Assembly: GCF_018691265.1 (NCBI RefSeq)
Contig: NW_024881316.1
Span: 23,847,819-23,911,818 of the forward strand
Origin: Tyto alba
Taxonomy: Eukaryota; Chordata; Aves; Strigiformes; Tytonidae
Direction: 5' to 3'
DNA length: 64,000 bases
Within the stretch, counting starts at the first letter, position 1. The number at the start of each line of letters is the position of its first letter. Of this stretch, positions 1-14,720 are shown one piece after another. The position numbers were made by a program, and so were the translations under genes. Below the pieces are notes generated by a model that saw only the letters and a list, made by a program, of their open reading frames with translations, made no database searches and was not told the origin of the DNA.

Positions 1-3000
1 GAGAGCAATATGCATTTCTGTTTTAGTTTAATAGCAGTCTTAACATCTCCATTTTCCCCATCTTAGTGAAGAAAAGTTCAGCCCATAGACAGGCCTCCAT
101 TTGAATGTGTAATGGGTGGATATATGAGAGACATTATAAGATTGCCTGTGAGTCCCAGTCCTGTAAACACTGAATTGTTCACACAACTGTTATGGCTAGT
201 CACACATAAAGATTTGCTGAGCTAGGTGATGATTTCAGAGCCTGGCCTTTTTCAGAGTCTTTTGTAATGCCTTCCCTTTTTACATCTGGTATTTGTGGTG
301 GAAGATAAAGTAACAACTAGGATTTTTTCCATGGATTTATGTGAGTTTTAATAAGTTTTAAGAAGCCTTTTAGTTGGAAGATGAATTTAATTTCTATTTT
401 AACACAAAATGTCTTTTATAAGAATATTTTCCATGTTGGAAAGTAAAACTTTCCAGTGTCAGGAAAAGCCCAGTTCAAGCCTGACTGTATTTATTGTAAT
501 ACAACTTTGCTTTAGTTAAATCGCGCAAAGCACAGACTAGATAATATTGCTTTAGGAACAGCTTTTAGACCTTTTGTTGACTTCAGTATGTGGCTCTAGA
601 TGTTCTCATTTCATGATATTTGAACTGTTGTTAGAAAATAATTTTGTGTCTGAAGGGCTTTTATCAGGCAGCTATTACTGGAATATCTTCTCTGTTTCAC
701 AAAGATGAGCTAATTTTATTTGACAACACATTGTATGAGAAAGGAATATTTTCGTCTCTTCTTCAGAGATGTGAACCTGAGGAATAAAAGTACCATGGTG
801 AGAAAAAAAAGTCACTACTATGGTACACACCAAAACCCATTAAATTTGTGTTCCACAGTACTTTATAGAACCTATTTTCCCTGTTCTGCCAATCAGACCT
901 TTGATCTGATACTCACACTAAGAAGCTCATGCTTGGGGTATTAGGTACCTGCTCAGAATCACACAGCCAAGGACATATTTTCTAGAACATCTTTTAAAAT
1001 AAACCCTACAGGGAGTTTGCATATGAGCTATCCACTGGGTGGCAGAAGTAGATCAGAAAAAAACTTAATAAAGAACATAAGAGGGACACATAAATCTAGC
1101 CACCATTTAAACGATTTTGTAGCAGCACTATATGAATCTTCCACCCGAGCTGGATGTATCTGAAAATAATATCTCATGCGATAATATATTGGATTTTTTT
1201 TTTTTCAGTCTTCCCCCCTTTCTGTATGTAAGCAGAGGCAGATTTCTGCATGTCCAGATTCACATTCTCATCCCTTCTTTCTTATTTCTTCACCAACTAC
1301 AGGAGAGCATTTTCAGAGGGGCTGCCATGGCTTCTCATCCTTTTCTTCCCATCCCTTTTGGTGGAGGATGCAGTTGATGAAGCTAGAGGCTTTGCTGTTC
1401 TCCTACTCCCACCTTGATCAGAATTTGCAGCTTTGGAAAAATGACATGAGGAGGTGTCTTAAACTTTCGCCTACTCCAGTGTTGCAAAAAGAAATTGTTA
1501 GTATTGAGGATATGAACATCCCTTCCTAAGGTATATGTTCCCAGATGATCCAGATCCTTGAGTTGATCACTCCTACCAGTAGCCGTCCCTTTGTCTTGAC
1601 TGGGTTTGTAACTCAAGGCAGATTTTCCAATTTAACGGAGGAGTTGGACCAGTTGTAAAATAGTGGATGACTAGTTCAGAGAGTTAGAGGGAAGCTGATA
1701 AATTTAATAGTGAGTAACACCCCTCACCCCAGTATGGTTAGTACCCCACAAGTGAGCATGGTGAAAATGGAGATAAAGGGGGCAGAGGTTATGGACTAGT
1801 TGGTTCTGAAGGTAACCAAGAACCAAGAGGTAAGTTTTCTTCTTGAAAATGTTCATGATAAAAATAAATTTAAAACACAGTCTGTATGTGTCCTTTCATA
1901 TGTGTAATTCTGTCAGAAGCAGACTAGCCTAAGTTAAGATTGTGATCCAGTACACGTCCCATGTATGTGCACATCCTGTTACGATAAGTGAATATTGTTC
2001 CTCTTTGGAAAATAATTTGGCATAAAAAATCTGTCTGCTGTAAAGTCCCCAAATCCTAAGACTGACCTAAGAAATCCTAAGGATTTATAAGAACATACAA
2101 TTTTGGTTCATCTGGGTTTTTTTTTCAGATTTTTTTTTTTTTTTTTTGAAAATGCCTTCTCTACAATATGCATGAGAGGGAACCATAACTAGTGTTGTCG
2201 CTTCTTAGGATGTTTTTACAGGGTATTTGGCCTTGTTGCCAAAATTTGTCCTTTACATCTGCCTGCTTCTCTGCCCTTCAAACACCCCTGCTTCAAAACT
2301 CCCTCTGTTCCCCCTTCTCTACTCTTTCTGGTGCTCCTGGTTTCTTCTGCAGCCTGGACAGGGGAAAGATGGAGTAACCAGTATGGCAGTATGGTTAGTC
2401 CTCATGAATATTTTTGTCCTATTAAACTCAATGTCCAAGAATGTCTTTATTATGTGTTTTATTATTCTGAGGCTGTGAGGACTGTGGCTCTTTGAAAGAC
2501 ATACTGCCTAGCAGGTGGGCAGAGCATGTGGTGGAATGGATTGAGATCAGCACCTGGAGGATTATGTCTGTGTGTAGGGTGATTGATCTGGAATTTATAA
2601 GGGTAGTTCCCAACAGTGTATTTCTAGCATTCTTTCGTTAGAGGGCAATGAATGCCAAGTCGTAATAACTAAAATTAGGTCAGCTATATCAGGCCCAAGA
2701 TATTTGGCAGCACACTTTGAAATCTCTGCAATGAATTGGATGAAAGAAACAAACTGTTGAATCTTGTTTTGGCATGATTCTTACTCTCTCTTTTTCATTA
2801 ATTAAGGCATTATTATTTCACTTTGAATGCCACTGCTAGATGTACCCAACACTATGAAAGTGTATGTGTTTTTTCTGACCTGCATGATACAGATTTTTAG
2901 ACAAAACTGCTTAAAGCTGTGTTTCATCTAATCTTTGGGTTAAAATCTGAAGACATGATACCACTGAATATGCATGGAGAAATACACAAAATTCTGTATT

Positions 3001-6000
3001 CTATACAAAGCTTATACACAACTTGATTTATCCATATTTGAAGATCAGCAGAGATTTCTAAATAAAAGAAAGCACTCAGCAAACAGATGTGATATCTGCA
3101 AATAATGTGTTTGTTATGTTGAGGTTTTTTACTGAATAGAAATAATCTTGGTAGAAAGAGGCAAGAGCAGTGGGGGAAAGAAGGATGTTTTCCAATTGTC
3201 TGTATATTCTTATGCCAGATGTAAAATAAGAAAGGTAGTCTGCTGGGCACACTCACTGAAGACTTGCACATTAATCCAGTCCAAATTTACTGGCAGGAGT
3301 TAGTTCTCTAAGCTGGTCTCAGTTCTGGGAGTTGTGGCACGGTGAGACCACAGCACTGTTCAAAAGAAACAAAGCCTCAAGATATTCACACCTATCTTAC
3401 TAGATTTATTGAATAGTTTTAGGTATAACTTTAATATTTGATGTCTATACATCAATGCTAGGTTCATTTATCAGATCGCTATAGTTCTCGGATATCACTT
3501 AGAAAATGCTCAGTTTTAAAATCTGAATGGAAATTTCAATATTATTAGAATATCTCAGAAAATTAACTCCAAGAACATCTTGCCAATATTTAATTTTGAT
3601 GATGTGTAAAATAAATTTACTTGAAGTAAAAGGAGCATGCCAATTTAACAGACTTAACAAACAAAAAACCCTTGAAGACATTAAATATTCAAGAGGGCTC
3701 TGGTATTGTGGTTTGGTTGGTTTGTTGTGTTGTTTGTTTTTTTTTTTTAATTTTAAATATATAGCTGGGCATACTCAGAATACCCTGCTGTATTTAAATA
3801 TAACATGGTCAAATATGTTTATTTTTCACCCTTGCTTTCTGTAGTAAAGAAAATTAGAATTTGAGACACACTACACTCAGTTATTGGGATAGAAATAGTT
3901 TTATCTGTGAAACACACAGAATTATCTTTATTATCCTCTGTGCTATGTTTCTTTCTGTTCCCTTCACTATTTAGAGAAAAAGCAGAAACTTGAGACAAAG
4001 TTTAGCCAAATTGGAATGTCATGTCATTAATTTATACAGAAACTGTACAGAGTACTCATGGGCTAATTCTATTAGCCCAGGAGAAGTTACAGTCTTAATG
4101 ACATTGTGTGGTGCTGACATGGGCTTTGGACGTGCAGTCGTTTACAAAACTGCTTCTAGTAACTTGAGCATATACATTTTTCCAAGGAAATAGTCCAAAT
4201 TTTCCAAATAAAAAACGCTGAGTGGAAGGACATGCTGGAATCAGAGAAAAAAAGCCGGAGTGTGGGAAATGTTAACTCACAGAGCAATTGAGTAATGCTG
4301 GTTGGTCCCTGTCCCATTCCCCACTGACCTTTCAGTAAATGAACCTTGGGATGACTCACCCCGCGGTTCCACCTTGGCACCTTGTCTGCCCTCTTTCCCT
4401 TTGGGGCTGCTGAGAGGTTGCAGTGGCAGTCACCTTCATTTGGCTCATTCATAACATCATTTTGGTGTTTGTTGGTGTTTGGGTTTGTTGCCTGTCTTTT
4501 TTTTTTCTTTTTTTTTTTTTTTGTCCCAGCCTCCATGCTAAACCATCCCTTCCCTTTCCTGTGGTTAAGGTAGAATTCAGTGTATTGCAATATAAAATGA
4601 CACCCTTTCAAAAAGTTTATTCTCACTCTTGTTCTTCTCTAAGGTGCATCTTAACACTTTTTTTTTTTTTAAAGCTTCTTCAACTGAGTGTTGACTTCTC
4701 AACTACCTTCCTTTTAATTATTTGATGCCAGTTTATTGTGATGAGTGTACTATCAAGAAAAACTGCTCAGTGTCACACAAAACATATTCTATCATCTTTT
4801 TCTCAAATGCCAAAGGGCAGTAACTAGTGATGATGACAATAATATTAATATCTGTTGATCTTGAAGGAAAGTATTATTCTTGATTCACTTCCTAAGTTTC
4901 CAGAAATCAAGTTCCCAAAGACACTGGGATCAGATTTTATGCTAGTCACAATTTTACTGCATCAGTTTATCTCTGTACCTTGTGTAATAACAGGATGGAC
5001 TTGATTATTCTTTGAGCAGTAGCACTTGAAACTACAGAACTGGAAAGAAAATTCATGTCTGTTCTCTGGACTACCCAGGGTCCAGTAGACTTGAAAAGGA
5101 GTCAGAAAATCATTGAAACATTGCAGCGAGCCATTGGGGAGCCAGGCAAGCCTTGCGGCACTGAGTCAGCGTGTCAATTCAGGAGTCTGTATTTCCTCAA
5201 ATGCAATTCAATTTTATGTACTCTTCCCTGATTTTTTTTTTTTTTCCTACCTTACCCCAGTGCTTTCCATGTTTTCCTGGCTCTATGGTCACATTTTAGC
5301 TCTTGAAAGTGAAGGGGGAATAATCCATTTACTTAGTGGGATTTCATGTGTGTTAGGCAGACTGAGGGAAAAGTTGCCATTTCTGAAAATGCCACAAGTC
5401 TGATATCATGGACTTGTTCCAGGTATCTGTGTTAAAAATACCCATTGAATCTTAGACTAGCCTTGAGCATTTCTGATTAACTTAAATTTATAACATCCTT
5501 TGACAAAAACCTCCATTATCTAATTTTTGTAACATAGTTATTCCCTTGTTGATTGCACTTTGACAGCTGTCTTTATGTTTATTAAATTACATTAAGTGAA
5601 TGGTTGACAACTTGTTAGGAATAGAAGTATTCAGTATAAAATTAACTTACTGTGGCTGTTTCTTGGAGCTGGCAAGAGGAGACTAATAAAAACTGGGTGC
5701 TTAAATATGTAGTATTAGAATAATGTCATGAGAATAAAAAGTCTGTGTTTCAGCTATAAAATCTTCTACTGGAAAACAATGCAAACCTTGAATAATTCCC
5801 AGCACTATTGTCTGTTGTACTGGAAATAATGAGTTGTACTTTATTTGATATAAACTTAAGAATTTTCAGTAGAAAGTAAATATAATGTCTTAATATGATG
5901 GATTGTGGAATATGATGGGAGTACTTTTTACAAAATTCTATTATACTTTAGTAACTATAAAACTTTTATATGGAAGACTAGAACAAGAACTAGGTGGTTT

Positions 6001-7572
6001 ACTGCAATGTAATGCTGCTTAACATTATTTTCTCACTTGCTTAAAACTTAGAGATATTTGAAAAATCTGAACAAAGGTAAAGGCAGGAAAATAATACACA
6101 CAGAAGAGGGACATCCTGAAAAAAAAAACAAACCAAACCAAACCAAAAACAAAAACAAAAAACAAACAGTGGAGAGGAAGTAAAGAAAGTGGAAGATGAG
6201 CCTTTGTTTAAATCATGTAATTGACAGGGAAATATGTCTCCCTTCTTGAAATCCTCGACCTAAGGAAACCTATGGCAGTTCTGTCACTGATTTTCAACAG
6301 GGCTAGATTTCATCCACATAAGTTCTTTCTCTACATCAGCAATAAATTTCTAGTATTAACCAGACTATAGTACAGATGCAGTATTTTTCAATGTCTGGCG
6401 TTTTCTTTCCTTTGGCTTCTGTAGCTTTAAAGACAGTGGCACATAGTTTATGATAAGCACTTAAATGTTATTAATTCTTAATTAACATGAAAAATATGTT
6501 GTTCTTAAAATGCAAACTAGGATTTTTTACTTGATATTTGCAAATGCACATGGTAAATGGAGCTATTAGTCTTAGAAGCGGGAAACTGAAAAAAAGTATT
6601 AAAGATTATCTGCTCTTGAAGTCAAAAGTGAGTAAGATAATAGTAGCAGGTATAACACACAGTAGAAACAAAAATAAAGTTAGCTAAGAAAAGCTTTTAA
6701 CAATACTGGTAAATAAAGTTGCTAAAAGATTGACTGGATGAAGTGGAAATTCTTTATTGCTGGACATCATTAATAGTACATTAGGCAAACACCTCATGGA
6801 AATGATTTAGGACAGGGACCATGATTTTTTGAGGCTCCTGACAGCTTCTTTCCTGCCCCATCCCCCTGTTTATCATTAATTGAATTCCATGCCCTCAGAT
6901 TTGCTTAAGATACATTTTTTTAGGAATTAACAGTAATGGATGATTTTATAATTAACTTTTGCTAATCATTTTAATAATTAGCAGAATTTTATTTTTCAAA
7001 ATGATTTTATTTTTCTGAAACCTACATAGTCTTCCATCTGGCATATGCAGTTACAGTGATATACCCAGTCAGGTTCAGCATTTGATTATGGGTTTAGCCT
7101 GTAGTTGGACTGAAACTGATGTGAGGTAGTTTGACATTCTTTGAATGTTTCTATTTGCTTTTTGGATTTTTTTTCAGATGAGACAGAGTACAGGTGCTCA
7201 GATAGCACACTGGACCTGGTCAGCTGAAATCCATCTCCAGTGCTGCTGAAAAGTCACTTTACAAAGTAACTGTCATTCTTAGAAGTCGTCCTAAATTAGG
7301 GATGAAGTTACTCTTACTAGGTCTGTAGCTGAGTGTAAATAAATAACCACTTTTCACTTTCCAGCATTGTAGTGTTACTTGAATGCATGTTTAGGCAACT
7401 TCACAATTTTACAGACATCCCTGGAGTCACTCCAGAGTCTGCGGTCTATGTACTTGTGTGTTCTATACCCAGTAAATACATTTATGAGAAAAGTGGAGGA
7501 TCTCAAAAAAAATTAACTTTTGTGGTTCTCTATTTTTGGCCTTTGACAATTTTTGTTCTGTGCCTGTTGACC
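1..7572. other. AT-rich non-coding DNA
   Basis: No exon chain, RNA gene or recognisable mobile element seen. Contains homopolymer T runs (2130-2147, 4497-4522, 4660-4671) and an AAACC/AAAAC-rich tract at 6120-6171. Human synteny would put the 3' end of DST somewhere upstream of COL21A1, but no DST domain (GAS2, EF-hand) is found here. Confidence 0.6.
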
Positions 7573-9700
7573 ATTTTTTTTATTTTTTTCAAAGTACAAA
7601 CTTAACATAAAACTTTGCCTTATCACAGGTCTATGGCAAGTAGTTGGAATGATTCAGGCACAGCATAATGTAGAAGTCCTTTCCTCCTTCAGGATTAATC
7701 TTTTGACTATTTTTCAGTCCAGAAGAGTAGCTAGTATTTTCTGCTCTGTAAAAATTTTGTACAAAGCTGCTGTAGAAGTCACTGTGCCCTCCTCACATAT
7801 GTAGGAACTTTCCATTATTTTACTCTCCATGTTTTTGGACACAAGGTTCCAGACCACCATCACCGACTTTTTGTCTCAGGAAAATTGTGTGATCCTTTGT
7901 AAATGAGCATTATTTCTTACAAATTTAAACCCTGGCTCTTAAAAAGTTTTGGAGTACTTTCCACTTCTACCAGATGTTCCACCCATGTTTTATGAGAACA
8001 TATGAAGTCATTTAAGGATGTGAGGAAGTTTTTTGATCCTCAGAACTTGGGTTATACTCCTCACAAACATCTGAAACGTCCCTGGTGCATTCAAAAGTCT
8101 AAAAGGAATTCTGCACTACTGAAACAATCCATAGGTTATCATAACGGCTGGTTTTATTTCCCTCTGTATCTCTGAACAATAACTCAGCTTGAAGGATATC
8201 CACATATCGGATGAATTAAAACTGTGAATATATTCTCCTCCTCACCTTTTTTCCAAAATGTCTCTTGTATAATAAGGTGGATGATCTTGGCCTTTCTGTG
8301 AATGCGGACTTTTGTAAATACAAATCTTTATGTCACTTCATGTCTCTACCAGATGTTTGATACAAATGTGGAAGATCATGGTAATTGTTGCTTCAAGCCA
8401 TCCTCTAGCATGAATTTTAATTTCTTTTTAACCACTATGTGATATGCTAGGAAATCCAATGGGAGTGTGCCTGCTGCATCCCAGCAATATTCCATGAATT
8501 ATGCTTCACTGTTGCTCCTCATCTTACGTGCCCAGCTCTTCACTATACTTCAAGAACATAAGTTACAAAATAATTGCTCTATTCACTTAATTTCATGGCT
8601 TTCTATGGACAATTCTGTTGGATCTGTTCCTAGATTTTTTGATTCTTGTGTTGCTCCACTGCTTTTGAGTTTTGTCTTCCTAAGAAGCTCTGAATCACCA
8701 GCCCCATTGTACACTCACCCCATGACTGGCTTTTTCTTTAGCTGCACTTTCTCCTAATCATTCCTTTTCCTCGGAGCTCAATCCTTCATCTAGCTTTAAC
8801 CAGAGTTCTGCAAAACAGCAGTCCCAGTTTCAAAGAGCGGTTCTTAACCTTATAGATGTACTTGCATGGTGATTTATTATCTTTCTAACTCTATTAATGA
8901 GCCCTTGCTCAGAATGAGAGTAATGCAAGAATGCCCTCCTTGTCACCCTACATGCAAGGCCATTGCTTCAGGAGGTCACACTTCTTATTGACATTAAGCA
9001 CCCAAATATCCAGAAACCACTTTATTCTATTACTGCCCTGTAGATTCCCATGACTTTGATCAAATCTCTTATCAAAACACCTTAATTGGAAATGTTAATA
9101 CTATAACAGCAGAAAACAATTTACTGCAAAAGAAAGCACACAAAATAACATGCACTTCTTTTCTTGTCTGCAGTGGCAGAGGATTAGCATTAAGCACAAT
9201 TTCTTCATCCCGACCACCTGAGCACTGCTTCATTCGTGCAGGTCAGTAACCAGTCCAACAGCTCTGCCACTTCTGCGCTATGGATGTCTGTAGAGAAGTG
9301 CTACAGGAAACTCAGAAGCTCTGGGTCGTTCCAAAAACAGCTGCCAGCCCTCCAGTAATCCCAGATTTTCTTCTCCAGTAAAATGACATTCCTCAGCATA
9401 GTCTGTTCCACCATCTCATGCTTCTGAAGTATATTACATTCTACTACACCTCTAAATACCACGTGGCTTGGAGCCAGCTAAGAAACAAAGTTTCTCATTC
9501 ATCTGGACAGTGACATTTTTGTGAGATTTCTGCACCTTGAAGTCCTTCAGTATTTTCCAATTACATTGACAATCACTCATGTTTTGCCTCTGGAAAAAAA
9601 AAAAAAAAAAAGCTTCCATTAAGTTTCCATGACAGTTTCTGCTCATTACTTTCAATTCTTGATCATTGTTTTATACACTGTGTTCTTTCTTCACCAGGAG
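7573..9700 (-). other. Possible decayed minus-strand retrocopy or transcript-derived sequence
   Basis: This stretch is pyrimidine-rich on the plus strand. Conceptual minus-strand translation gives coding-like pieces interrupted by stops and frame changes, for example VMVVWNLVSKNMESKIMESS around 7790-7870. At its lower edge (7573-7590) is a T-rich tract that would be an A-rich tail if the unit were minus-oriented. Reading is weak and no family is recognised; it may be an old repeat or 3'UTR-like DNA. Confidence 0.15.
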
Positions 9701-12700
9701 CTATTCACAAAATGACTTTTCACTTGGGCTTCAGTTCATCTCTTGAGCAGACCGTTAGAGAAATTCCCTGATCAACCAACTGCCTTCCTGCACATCCTGT
9801 CTTCTGCTTGCAGTAACAACAGCAAGATAGGCAATTATTAAAGTTACAGCCTCTCTGTATTGAGAATAGCCTATAAATTAAAAGGGACTAATATTTAAAC
9901 ACACTTCTTATGCACAGTACTTCCTAAATGCTGCTTATTGCTTCAGTTCTTCTTGAATGTGCTAGGTCAGAAATCCTAGGCTCACCTGACTTACTTGTTT
10001 GTTTCTTTTTTGTGCAGAAGTCACCAGTCATAACTGTTGTGAATGGCAGGGCAGCACTTTGAAGCTAGACTGAACTTTCTTCTTGCTCCCCTTATATCCA
10101 AAGCAACAACAGTGAAACGGCTGCTAAAATTAAGTATCTCCTTGTGGAGGTGCTTTCTAGAATGATTCTTATATAATGTACATGGTAAAAATCAGATTTT
10201 AGGACCTGCATTTTACTGAGCTGCAGCAACTTAATGATCACATCACAGAAAAAATCTTGGGTGTTAGACAGTGCAAATACATTGGGAACAATTTTTGCCG
10301 ACGGCACATCTAAATTCAGCTCTGAGCTTCAGCTGATGAATATGGTTTATGTTCATTCACAAGATAGTAAAATAGTTCACAGTGTGGTTTACAAGATGCT
10401 TGAGTTACAGGACAGCTCTTGAATCTGGAAGTTCCCCACCTCGTGCACTAGAGTACTGGAGTCTGCTATGCGCAGCCTTCTAACTGTGATAAATTCTACT
10501 TTTGTTCTTTTCTTCCTTTTCCACATGGCAAATCAGAGTGATTTTATCTGGGAAAACTTTCTGTACCACCTGACTATGTGAAAATGATACATGTGGGACC
10601 AGATTCTGTATTCTGAGTCATGATAAGTGTGGTATACTGAAAAGGTCTAAAGGTGTAAATGAGCCTAGTGAATTAATATAACACTGTGAAGTGAAAAGAG
10701 GGGAGCCTAGCTATTAATTATTTTTTTGTGTGAATAAAAATCTGTAAGATTTGTGTAAAATCTTGCAAGACCAAGGAGTTAATTTTGTTCCAAGTTTAAA
10801 AATGTTTGTGCATTTAAAATCTTAATCTTTTGTGTTAACAGCTACAGTTACTGAAAATCAAATTTTTGAAAGACCTATTTCATTAATGAGGGCTATTCAC
10901 ACTAAGTAACTTCATTCCAGGTTTGTATTATTAGTGAAGGATAAAGACCTAGTCTAATGTTCTTACATATATCTTGGAGAAGTCTCTCTCTCCAGTGTTT
11001 ATGTAAAGAGACAAGGCTCCTAAAGTGGACACGCAACTTAGGTGTTTGTATGAATTGCCCAGAGTGCCTACATTATCATCATTAATCTATGAAGGGCTAT
11101 CACTTTAACTATGGAAATACAACTTTCCAAACACCAAGCTTTTTTAGGCAATGGTTTAAATGACAAGGATTGTGGAAACTTCTGTTTTGCACATCCTGGG
11201 CTCCAACTACTATTTTCCAGTTGTTCGTTTCTCATACATTAGCTCCAGTTTCTCTTTTCCCAGCCCCAGTCCCTGCTCTCACCATGATAATGCAGAATTA
11301 ATTTCAGAATCTTGGCTATGCCAATATGGTAAACCAAAGTATATTTATTGGAGAAGTGACATAAAACACAAAAATGTTGGTATGCAGTAGGGTTGTCAGA
11401 CTTCTGTCCCTTAAAAAACAACCTGATCTTGCAGAGATGGTTTAAGAATGTGGTGTGGTTGTTGACAGCAGAATTAAGAAAATATCTTGCATTGCTAGTT
11501 TTCTATAGTGCAAATTCTAAGTGGTGTGATTACGTCAGCTCCTGTATTTAGTAGGTTTTCATATGAAGCTTAAAGTTGTCTAGAATGCACCCTCATTAAG
11601 GTGTTAGGTGTGATCCTGGTGTCCTAAACACAGCCTTAAGTCTTACTAAATATTGCCATTCACAGACAAGTATATGTTTATCAGGAGTGTAAGTGCACTT
11701 CATTTGTTAGCCATCTGCTGAGGTGAAAAGAAGTATTGCTATTTACCAGGAGTGGGACTGGTCCCATGAAAATTATCTATCATACATGGGTGGAAATTGA
11801 GCTGGTTCAGCATCAACACTTACCTCTCCGGTTCCTGGTTCCTGGCTGGTTTTCTACTATTTATTGGCTGATCGTAAGGATGGCTAAAAGTAAAGAAATC
11901 ATAGGCACAGAATTTCACTGAAACTTCAGGCCAGTCAAACCTGAAAACTATAAATTATTCTTGAAGCTAGCAGAAAATATTATTAAGCTTGAATGTATAA
12001 GTAATATCAGCCCAGCCTTCTACAATACATTGAAATGTCTCTATTTTACATGTGATCACTAGTAACAAATACAGAAGTTGATGTAAACCTCTCAATTTAC
12101 ATGACCCAAAGAGTGTAGTCTAAATAGATGTATTTTTTTTTTTTTTAGCTATTATGTAGAACAGTTTAAGAATTTAAAAGATGCTGTTTCATGGCCCATC
12201 TTTCATGTCCCATCACTTCATCTGTTCCATTTGTCCTGCACCAAAGGGCATGGGAGAGGGCCCTGTGTTGCTGATGTGAGGGAAGGAAAAGGGGAATTTG
12301 TGGCTGGTGAAATGGGTCTTGGGAAAATTGACCTTATATGATTTCTACGACGATGAGTCATGGTACCTCCATGACTCACATCCTCAGGATGATGCCCTGC
12401 AAACACTAATACACACACCAGTACGCACACCATGTAATTCTTTTGAGTAAAGCTACTGGTGTGCAAGTCATTACAGAAGCAGACTTATGTAATAGAGAAC
12501 TGTTTATTAATGTACATTTTATCTTTTCCAAGCATTTCTCCTCTGTCAAGACAGAAAAACTATGCTCCTTTTTATTTCATCCTTTAAAACTTCACTGAGG
12601 AAAAAATGCCAAACAATTTTTTTCTTGGGCAAGGAAGAATAAGGGCTGCAGAATGTGATTCCTATTTCAGAAGTAGAAAAATAGACATTGAATAATACAT

Positions 12701-14486
12701 TTTGAAAGGTACTTTTCTTAATCCCAGTCAGTAAAGCTTGAATCTTCAATATATTTAGGTAATATGGATTTAGCTCAATGTAACTACTGAGAGTTTCCAC
12801 AAGGAAACAGTTTTCTGTGTACATAGACTTGGCTAATGTGACTTGTTTGTAGAATAACCAGAAACTTAATTTGAAACCACAGAATCCTGAGACAAAGAAA
12901 GACATCGAGAGCTTTCACAGTGTGGGAGGAGGATGACACAATTTCTGATTGCCTGAAGCAAGACAGGAATGTAGCAGAGACCTCAAAATTACTAATTTGG
13001 ACACAGTTCATTCTTCGATTTTAGTCTGCGTTTTCGTTTAATTTCTCTTTTGCATGGCTCCACTGGGCACCATGCCTTTTTTATGCTTTACTAAGAATGT
13101 TATTTTTTTTCCCCTCTTCAGACTCAGTGTATAGGAAATAATATAAAATATTATTGATAAGTAATCAGCTAAAACCTCACTGTTTTTATATTTTAATGGT
13201 AGGAGAGTCTTAATGGGCAAATAAACATTATAATGGCAAAACAATAAACTTCTGGGGGCTGTGTTCACATCCACTTTTGTGCATCATTTCTTCTAACATG
13301 ACCAGCTTAAGGGTTAACAAGCCTTACCTTCCTATCCCCTTTTTTGTGTAAGTTAAACAAAAAAATATTTCGTGAAGCCTGGGTGATCACTGGTGGATTT
13401 AAGTCATATGATAGCTAGTTGCAGTTGAGGCTGCTGCTTTATTACTGTAATTTTTTAGACATAAGTGTAGATCCTGTTAAAGGCAAAGTTTATATATATA
13501 TATCATTAGAATGTTTCTAAATTGATTCCCAGGAAACAGAGCTGTTAAACAGAGCATCATCAAAACTTGCAAATGATTCATGTTTAAGGAGTCACAGTAC
13601 ATAGTCCAAGAATAGTGGATAATTGTTCATGCTGTTAATAGAAATATTCTCCTCGTACAAACAAGAGCTGAGATGTGCTACACATTGAAAAATATTGATT
13701 CTGTCAGATTCAAGCCCTCTTAGAGCTGGCATTTGCTGTTTTGTTCTCTGCCCATGGTATAGTTAAAAGTTATTACTTTTTTTTCTTCTTGAACTTTTAT
13801 TAGCTAAAATAAGTATTGTCTACATTATGAGAGTTCATACGCAGAATCCCTTAAGCATCTCTCTTCTAGAGGCTCTTCTATTACATACAAAAAAAAAATA
13901 CACGCAAAACACACATATGTGTGTGTCTTTAGGTATATGTATACGCATACATATGAATGAATTCACTGACAGCAATCAAACTGCATCATCACGAACTAAG
14001 ATGTACATTGCTTCATTGCTGACCTGGACAGTTTGCTCAATGTGGGGTCAGAGCGAGGATGGAGAACAAGGAATTGATGTCAGAGATGCTCCTTTCAGAT
14101 GTTCCTAGATAGTGCCTTTCTGGGATATGATTTAGCATCTTTTGATCCTTTGCTGTGTTTGGATAGGCAGACAACAGCAGGGTTGGTTTATTTTCTTTCT
14201 TTCTTATTTGCACTTAACTGGAAGGTGATAGCTCTTTCTGTCAAGTGTGGAGATGTCTGACTGAAGTTTGTGTATGAGCATGCAACACAGGCACTTACTG
14301 CCTTGTTCATTCACAAAAATCTGTTGCTCTTCAGCAGTCCTCAGAAGAGGCTGCATGTTAAAGCATATCGGGGTTCTGTCTGAACCCAGACTTGTCTCCT
14401 GTCTGAATGTACTATGGAAACACAAGCTTCTACACAGGCATGGGTATAAGGCAAGCCAGAAAGATCTGTGGGAAGAGAGAAGCTGA
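9701..14486. other. AT-rich non-coding DNA
   Basis: Nothing gene-like recognised. Small (TA)n run near 13492-13504 and a short A-run plus CA/TG-rich patch at 13889-13928. Confidence 0.6.
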
Positions 14487-14720
14487 GTTCTTAGTGATAT
14501 CCACCCTGACTACAAAATAGATGAACTGGTCATGGGTGCTGTTGTGCCCACAGTACAAACAGCCCACGATGTCTTGGAAAAGCGCATATAGCATCAAGAA
14601 GACAAGATGTCCTCAGATCCTGAATATGGCAGTGGCAGAGGGGATGACAACCTTGAATATGAGAGCAAGGAGCCTCTGTTTGGGACTACTGGCATCTGTA
14701 ACCCATACCGCTTCCTAACG
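14487..14720 (+). pseudogene. Unidentified coding-like segment with one in-frame stop
   Basis: A single frame runs from just after a TGA (about 14484) to a donor-like site CGCAG|GTGTCA at 14720, broken only by TAG at 14589-14591. It reads LSDIHPDYKIDELVMGAVVP, then TVQTAHDVLEKRI, the stop, then HQEDKMSSDPEYGSGRGDD, NLEYESKEPLFG and GICNPYRFLTQ. Both sides of the stop are in the same frame and have a protein-like composition unlike the low-complexity translations around them. I do not recognise the family. It may be a decayed exon or retrocopy fragment, or chance. Confidence 0.25.

Noticed and set aside
4156..4626. 156-codon minus-strand open frame
   Set aside because: Contains a poly-Lys stretch that is just the T-rich tract at 4497-4522 read in reverse; no domain or splice context.
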